Shown: positions 59,752-64,000 of the stretch, piece by piece
Layout: every line of letters begins with the position of its first letter
Numbering within the stretch: the first letter of the stretch is position 1
Assembly: GCA_025057905.1 (NCBI GenBank)
Contig: JANWUX010000001.1
Location: 270,155 to 334,154, forward strand
Direction of reading: 5' to 3'
DNA: 64,000 bases
Source: Patescibacteria group bacterium
GTDB taxonomy: Bacteria; Patescibacteriota; Microgenomatia; UBA1406; GWC2-37-13
Translations under genes and position numbers: made by a program
Notes under the pieces: generated by a model
The model's input: the letters and a program-made list of their open reading frames with translations, nothing else
The model's database searches: none
Told to the model about the DNA's origin: nothing

Positions 59752-60392
59752 CTGAAAGGTTGGACAAGCTCTAAAAGTTTTTTTTTGGGATTTTTAGCCT
59801 TGACAAAAGCTGAAGAGAGAATGACGCCACTTGCTCCAAGTAATAAAGCCGCCGCGACGTCTTTACTCCTTGTTATTCCAGCTCCAATAATTAGTGGCCG
59901 ATGAATCTTTTTAACTAAAAACCTTATCGTATCTTTCTCCTGGTCAATCATCGGCATTCCAGAGGCAATGAACTCTTCTTTCTCATAACCAAGATAATCA
60001 GGTTGATACCCGTCAACTCGAATCGCTAAAATAGGTGTGTCAGTCAAAACTAGCGTTCTCAATGAATACTCTTTGGCTTTCTCGATTGTTTTCTTAATCT
60101 CAAGTTTGGAAAGTTTGTGCTCCGAATGATTAATCACGACTCCTTCAGCGCCAGCTTGTTTAACTGAATAAGGCGAGAGCCAACCAAAGTGCCTCCCTGG
60201 ATCAATTGGATCGATGTGCTGAGCCCAGACTATAAGACCTAGTTCTCTTTTGATTCGATAAATATCAGTTGCCTGAGCCACAGGAATAACCTTCACTTTT
60301 GTTTTTTCGATTATTTCTTTCACTCCTGAGAGAAGTTTTATTGCCTCGTCACCAGTAGCTTCCTTGTAGGTTTTTAAAGACAGAAAAATCAT
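59733..60392 (-). CDS. tpiA: Triosephosphate isomerase, archaeal-like
   Basis: About 219 aa from 'MIFLSLKTYKEATGDEAIKL' (catalytic Lys in LKTY). The short length and the 'WAQHIDPIDPGRHFGWLSPY', 'VVINHSEHKLSKLEI' (catalytic His), 'LGYEKEEFIASGMP' (catalytic Glu) and 'PLIIGAGITRSKDVAAALLL' motifs match archaeal TIM rather than the 250-aa bacterial form. Interconverts DHAP and G3P. The last six or so codons cross antisense through tRNA-Pro. Near fba, gap and pgk, it completes the triose-phosphate set. Confidence 0.9.
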   Translation of the reverse strand: MIFLSLKTYKEATGDEAIKLLSGVKEIIEKTKVKVIPVAQATDIYRIKRELGLIVWAQHIDPIDPGRHFGWLSPYSVKQAGAEGVVINHSEHKLSKLEIKKTIEKAKEYSLRTLVLTDTPILAIRVDGYQPDYLGYEKEEFIASGMPMIDQEKDTIRFLVKKIHRPLIIGAGITRSKDVAAALLLGASGVILSSAFVKAKNPKKKLLELVQPFSRSGGT

Positions 60393-60415
60393 AAGATTGA
60401 AACTCCGATTAGCGT

Positions 60416-60961
60416 TTATTCTCGACAACAGTCAATAGCTTTCTTGACGATCTGTCCAAGCTTCTCAAAGATAGAAATCTTTTTTTCTTTTTTTTCTTTT
60501 TTGTCTAAAAAAATAATTGACTCCTCATCTTTTTCTTTTCTTTTGAAATTAACTAAATTAATCATCTTTAGATTTATTCCCCAAAACAAACTGTAAAGTG
60601 AATAAGCTTTGTTAAAAAAATCCAACGCCATCTCTCTTTTATTGTTGCTGAGATATTTTGTCCCCACTTCAATCAATCTCATTGATGAGGCAAGAAGATG
60701 TTTTGAGATACACCAATTTTCTCCCTCGGAATTTTTGACCAGTCTTCTTAAAAGAACTTTTCTTATCTCTCTAATTTGATTTAGAAGATCAAGATAAACT
60801 TCTTTTTTAGTTTTGGCATAAGTGAAGAAAAAGTGTTCTTCAAGAGAAATAAGATTCATAACGGCCAAGGACAAGTCTTCGTCGGAAGATAGATCAAGAT
60901 TATTCTCTTTCTCTAATCTTTTTATCTTCTCTAAAAATTCGTTAATTTCATTATCACTCAT
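60416..60961 (-). CDS. Hypothetical helical protein, unknown
   Basis: 181 aa, soluble, highly charged and all-helical, with a Lys/Glu-rich C-terminal part ('DKKEKKEKKISIFEKLGQIV') and final 'DCCRE'. The N-terminal half ('LSLEEHFFFTYAKTKKEVYL') looks like a helical bundle. No family recognised. Its ATG overlaps the end of the CPIC membrane protein by 4 bp and its end comes 23 bp before TIM, so it belongs to the redox operon by position. Confidence 0.55.
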   Translation of the reverse strand: MSDNEINEFLEKIKRLEKENNLDLSSDEDLSLAVMNLISLEEHFFFTYAKTKKEVYLDLLNQIREIRKVLLRRLVKNSEGENWCISKHLLASSMRLIEVGTKYLSNNKREMALDFFNKAYSLYSLFWGINLKMINLVNFKRKEKDEESIIFLDKKEKKEKKISIFEKLGQIVKKAIDCCRE

Positions 60962-61494
60962 ATGATAAAAAATAAAAATAAACTAATAACTGAGATAAAT
61001 AAAACTGGAACTATCACCTTCTGATAGTAAAAGAGAGGCTTTTGATGATTAAGTTTTCGAATTAGTTTATCGGTAATCACTCCAAAAGTGAAAGTAACTA
61101 AGCCAAGAATAGTTCCAAAAATTATTTTGTCGATCCCTAAGAATTTATTTTCTAAAACACTCGCTCTTTTATTAATGATTAAAAACGGAATTGTCGATAA
61201 CAAGAAAGTAAAAAAGGAAAAAAACTCTCTAAAAAACGGCCTGAGAAACTTCTTTTTCGCCATCCATTGAGAAAACCAAAAACTCAACGAAGCGACTAAA
61301 CCACCAAGCCAGATTCCGGTAATCAAATCATCAACTCCAAAAATTCTTGCCAGCTGGAATCCTGATCCAACAGCAAGCGTACAGATTGGACAAACGGCCA
61401 TTGAATATTTAAGCTTTGGTAAAGAAAACATAAAAAAAATTAGTAAAAAAAAGCCTAGCAAGAAGAGTTTTAATCTTTCTATCAAAGAGATCAT
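60958..61494 (-). CDS. Polytopic membrane protein with a CPIC motif
   Basis: 178 aa with about five hydrophobic segments (about residues 8-27, 55-75, 90-108, 125-143 and 160-178). Near the outer end of the first segment is 'MAVCPICTLAVGSGFQLARI', a CxxC pair at the membrane surface. I do not know a named family. Placed between a CPHC thioredoxin-like protein and a charged helical protein and 4 bp from both, it may be a membrane redox relay (thiol/disulfide) or a metal carrier. Confidence 0.6.
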   Translation of the reverse strand: MISLIERLKLFLLGFFLLIFFMFSLPKLKYSMAVCPICTLAVGSGFQLARIFGVDDLITGIWLGGLVASLSFWFSQWMAKKKFLRPFFREFFSFFTFLLSTIPFLIINKRASVLENKFLGIDKIIFGTILGLVTFTFGVITDKLIRKLNHQKPLFYYQKVIVPVLFISVISLFLFFII

Positions 61495-61497
61495 GTT

Positions 61498-61926
61498 TTA
61501 TCTTGTTTTTGTCGGTTTAGGGGTCAAGTTTTGAAGTTTAACTTCTATCTCCTTAATAACTTGAGGTGTACCAATAAAACATTGACCATTAATATAAAGA
61601 AAAGGGACACCAATTGATGATTGATTGAGGCCACAGTTTCGGGCAACTCGAATTAATTCTTCTGCATTAGCTCGATTCCGCCAAACTTCTTTTTTTTCAA
61701 GGTTAATTTTTTTTTCTATATTGTTTTTTGCTAACCACTCTTCAACGTCTCGACAATGAGGGCAACCTTCACCGTAGTAGTAAATGATTTTTTCTTTTGA
61801 AGGCAATTCTACTTGAGTTAGTTTTTGATTATTCTTCTGAGATGAATTTATCAGAATGTAAGCGAAAATTATAATGATCAAAGACAAAACTAAAAGCGTC
61901 AGAAATAGTCTTTTTTCCATAATCAA
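61498..61926 (-). CDS. Membrane-anchored thioredoxin-fold protein (CPHC)
   Basis: 142 aa: N-terminal transmembrane helix (about residues 8-27), then a small thioredoxin/glutaredoxin fold with active site 'YYYGEGCPHCRDVEEWL', the cis-Pro in 'SIGVPFLYINGQCFIG' and two extra Cys. CPHC is the DsbA-type active site. With DsbB next to it (4-bp overlap), it is the likely thiol oxidase for exported proteins. Domain faces outward by topology. Confidence 0.85.
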   Translation of the reverse strand: MIMEKRLFLTLLVLSLIIIIFAYILINSSQKNNQKLTQVELPSKEKIIYYYGEGCPHCRDVEEWLAKNNIEKKINLEKKEVWRNRANAEELIRVARNCGLNQSSIGVPFLYINGQCFIGTPQVIKEIEVKLQNLTPKPTKTR

Positions 61927-62480
61927 GAAAATTTTCGTTCAAAACTCCTTATTCTTTTTTGAGAAAGAAGAGAAAAAAATGAGGTAAGGATTATCAAAAA
62001 AAAGGCAGTCATAGCCATGAAAGGAATTGAAATAAAACCAAAGTCAAAACTCATTGGAAAAAAACAACTCTCTTGAGAATTTACTAGACCACAACTAATT
62101 TTTTCAAATATTCCAATTTGGGCCAGGTAATGAAAAAGAGCAATCAAAAAGCCAATTAATGAAAGAAAAAAGTGATAATAATAACCTTTATCATCATTAG
62201 TAATGATGGCTAAAAAGCTAATTAAGGTTTGAGGGTACATAAAAACTCTTTGATACCAACAAATATGGCAAACAGGCCACTTTAAAACCTCAGAAAAAGA
62301 AAGACTACCAAATAAGGCTAAGAAACTTGTTAAAAATATAAACTGATAGCCAAATTTTTTAAATACATCAAGAAGGCTCTTTCTCGTTCTTCTAAACAAC
62401 AAGAGTAAGATAAACGCCCCCAAGATCAAAAGAGCAATAAGATTAAGGTAAACAAAAAAAGGATAAATTAATTTTTCCAC
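61923..62480 (-). CDS. dsbB: Disulfide bond formation protein DsbB/BdbC
   Basis: 185 aa with five hydrophobic segments (an extra one before the usual four). The DsbB motif 'LKWPVCHICWYQRVFMYPQT' gives the quinone-linked CxxC; the second Cys pair is 'KISCGLVNSQESCFF'. It reoxidises the DsbA-like partner and passes electrons to quinone or another acceptor. First gene of the minus-strand redox operon dsbB-trx-CPIC-181aa-tpi. Confidence 0.92.
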   Translation of the reverse strand: MEKLIYPFFVYLNLIALLILGAFILLLLFRRTRKSLLDVFKKFGYQFIFLTSFLALFGSLSFSEVLKWPVCHICWYQRVFMYPQTLISFLAIITNDDKGYYYHFFLSLIGFLIALFHYLAQIGIFEKISCGLVNSQESCFFPMSFDFGFISIPFMAMTAFFLIILTSFFSLLSQKRIRSFERKFS

Positions 62481-62652
62481 AAATTATTCTTTATGGCTAA
62501 TTTTAATCTCTGTCTTTTCTCAAAATTTCTATAAAAAAGTCTTCTCTATTTTTCCTCTTGGAAGGTTAAAGTTAAAAACATGCCTTGTTTTTAAAACAAA
62601 TTATAAACAAAATAACACTTGTCTTTAGGTCAAAATTAATTAGTCATTTGAT

Positions 62653-63645
62653 TTAAACCAAGTTTATTGGAGAATGGTTTAAAAAGGCTTGAATATTTTC
62701 AATAGTAGTCTTTGTGATTCTTTCTAAGGCCTCCTTGGTGTTAAAGGCATTATGAGGAGTTATGATTACTTTGGGGTGATTGACCAAGACATGATTTAAG
62801 ACGATAGTTTTTAGATCCACATCTTTTCGGTATATCTTTGTTAGAATTTCTGTCTCTTCAGCAAGGTCTTTTTCCTCCTCTAGAACATCAAGACCAACTC
62901 CCTCGAGAATTCCTTTTTCTAGTCCAAGAAGTATAGCCTCAGTGTCAACGATCGAACCTCGAGCGGTGTTAATGAGATAAGCACCTTTTTTAAATTTTAA
63001 AATGTTATTTTTATTTATAAAATGATGAGTTTCTGGATTATAGGGAAGATGAAGAGAGACAATGTCACTTTGTGAAATTAATGTTTGTAGATCGACATAG
63101 TCAAAATTATATTTCTCTCTTAATTCCTGCCTGTGAGTTCGGCTGAATACCAAAATTTTCATCCTAAACCCAAGGGCAATCTTTAGCACCTCAAGGCCAA
63201 TTTTTCCAAGACCAACAATTCCAAGAGTTTTGCCATATAAATCAATCCCTCTTATATTATCATGATTGAAATCAAAATGCTTTGCCTGATTGATTGATTG
63301 ATAGATCTTCCTAGTCAAAGCTAAAATTAAAGCAAAAGTGTGCTCAGCCACGGTTCGTGATCCATATTCAGGTACATTACTCACTTTGATACCCCTCTCT
63401 CGACAGTAGTTAACATCAATATGGTCATAACCAGTTGAACGAGTCGTGATAAATTTCAAATTTGGCATTTTCTCGAGAACATTTTTATCCAATTGAGAGT
63501 AAACAAAAGAAGAGATTATTTCTGAAGCTTGATAGTAAGAGACATTTTCTAAACCTATTTTTTCCTCAGTAAGATGTGCTTCGGGAAAATTTTTAGTTAG
63601 TGACTCTTTCTCCCATGAAGCAACCTCAAAAAAGATTATTTTCAT
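62653..63645 (-). CDS. D-2-hydroxyacid dehydrogenase, D-lactate dehydrogenase-like
   Basis: About 330 aa from 'MKIIFFEVASWEKESLTKNF'. NAD-binding 'LGIVGLGKIGLEVLKIALGF', catalytic Arg in 'INTARGSIVDTEAILLGL', Glu in 'GVGLDVLEEEKDL' and His in 'VIITPHNAFNTKEAL'. Overall pattern is that of D-lactate dehydrogenase (LdhA) relatives; it would reduce pyruvate to D-lactate and regenerate NAD for glycolysis. Other 2-hydroxyacids are possible. Follows the P-type ATPase gene by 25 bp. Confidence 0.87.
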   Translation of the reverse strand: MKIIFFEVASWEKESLTKNFPEAHLTEEKIGLENVSYYQASEIISSFVYSQLDKNVLEKMPNLKFITTRSTGYDHIDVNYCRERGIKVSNVPEYGSRTVAEHTFALILALTRKIYQSINQAKHFDFNHDNIRGIDLYGKTLGIVGLGKIGLEVLKIALGFRMKILVFSRTHRQELREKYNFDYVDLQTLISQSDIVSLHLPYNPETHHFINKNNILKFKKGAYLINTARGSIVDTEAILLGLEKGILEGVGLDVLEEEKDLAEETEILTKIYRKDVDLKTIVLNHVLVNHPKVIITPHNAFNTKEALERITKTTIENIQAFLNHSPINLV

Positions 63646-63670
63646 TGATTCTCTTTTTATATTTATTTTA

Positions 63671-64000
63671 CTAATAATACCCAAAACGCTTTTTGTAAAA
63701 AACTTTAACCATCTGAGCCAAAGTGATGTAACTCAATAAAATCAAAATGAGAATTGGCCAGTAAGACAAAGGCAATTTAGCAAACCCAAAGAAACTTGCA
63801 AAGGGAGAATTAACGAGAAAAACACCTAAACTAACGACAAAAATTGTCATTAAGGTTAATGGTAAACTAGCCCTTGTTTGAATAAATGGAATTTTATCAC
63901 TTCTGATCACATGGACAATCAATGTTTGAGTTGCAAGTGATTCAATAAACCATCCAGTTTGAAACATCGCCTGATTTGACCAAGTGTTGAAAACATAAAG
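63671..64000 (-). CDS. P-type ATPase, Mg2+-transporting MgtA-like (C-terminal end only)
   Basis: The reading frame is open to the window edge, so only the last 109 residues are present. 'FQTGWFIESLATQTLIVHVI', 'RSDKIPFIQTRASLPLTLMT' and 'SYWPILILILLSYITLAQMV' are the C-terminal helices of MgtA/MgtB-type magnesium ATPases. Catalytic domains lie outside the window, so transport specificity cannot be checked. Confidence 0.85.
   Translation of the reverse strand, partial: LYVFNTWSNQAMFQTGWFIESLATQTLIVHVIRSDKIPFIQTRASLPLTLMTIFVVSLGVFLVNSPFASFFGFAKLPLSYWPILILILLSYITLAQMVKVFYKKRFGYY

Overview
The window is AT-rich bacterial DNA with tightly packed, mostly house-keeping genes, short intergenic gaps, many start/stop overlaps and several shortened proteins (RpoB of 1061 aa, ValS of about 715 aa). 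Small genome style, archaeal-flavoured enzymes (ATP-dependent DNA ligase, archaeal-type UMP kinase domain, archaeal-like triosephosphate isomerase), a DUF2298 membrane protein and several small two-helix VirB2/TrbC-like proteins suggest a Candidate Phyla Radiation (Patescibacteria) genome, most likely Microgenomates (OP11). That placement is inference from gene content; no 16S rRNA is present. The genetic code is standard (TGA is a real stop, TGG is Trp). No CRISPR array, insertion sequence or prophage was seen.

Layout. 1-5.7 kb: envelope and division genes (3' part of ftsX, a coiled-coil C39-like peptidase, a lamin-tail-domain surface gene broken by three stop codons, a CAP-domain protein, a small membrane protein, a sugar nucleotidyltransferase). 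5.7-15.8 kb: rpoB-rpoC-rpsL-rpsG-fusA behind a consensus promoter. 15.8-21.5 kb (minus): recF, a UMP kinase/methyltransferase fusion, a VirB2-like protein and a ClpC with an added zinc ribbon. 21.5-28.5 kb: a secreted C39-like peptidase, yidC, rpmH, valS and a DUF2298 protein. 28.5-34.9 kb: a short hairpin transcript or terminator, a 51-aa gene missed by the ORF track, an EEP-family phosphatase/nuclease, two GT2 glycosyltransferases, DNA ligase, Fic and two VirB2-like genes. 34.9-41.6 kb: a TM/coiled-coil/propeller protein with bPH partners, an orphan 5S rRNA, tRNA-Gln, era and a PP-loop/MurL-like protein. 41.6-49.4 kb: tRNA-Gly overlapping gltX, NUDIX, a GldAFG-type ABC exporter, superoxide dismutase, MazG, trmD, tRNA-Lys. 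49.4-50.9 kb: a decayed archaemetzincin-like gene. 50.9-54.6 kb: pth, rsmI, yidD and an N-domain-less ClpB behind a CIRCE-like operator. 54.6-60.4 kb: a central carbon cluster (class I aldolase, class II FBPase, GAPDH, PGK, TIM). 60.4-64 kb: a DsbB/thioredoxin-like redox operon, a D-2-hydroxyacid dehydrogenase and the end of an MgtA-type P-type ATPase.

How it fits together. Triose-phosphate interconversion, aldolase and FBPase lie together and would run glycolysis or gluconeogenesis between FBP/F6P and 3-phosphoglycerate; the dehydrogenase may reoxidise NADH. The DsbB operon would supply disulfides to exported Cys-rich proteins such as the FtsX-linked peptidase. Transcription signals are unusual: several genes have a -10 box exactly 6 nt before the ATG (predicted leaderless mRNAs), and several divergent gene pairs share a symmetrical -10 or -35 element. 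The most interesting leads are the FtsX-linked C39-like hydrolase, the UMP kinase-methyltransferase fusion, the zinc-ribbon ClpC, the DsbB/CPHC/CPIC module, the aldolase-FBPase palindrome, the CIRCE-like clpB operator and the gltX/tRNA-Gly overlap.
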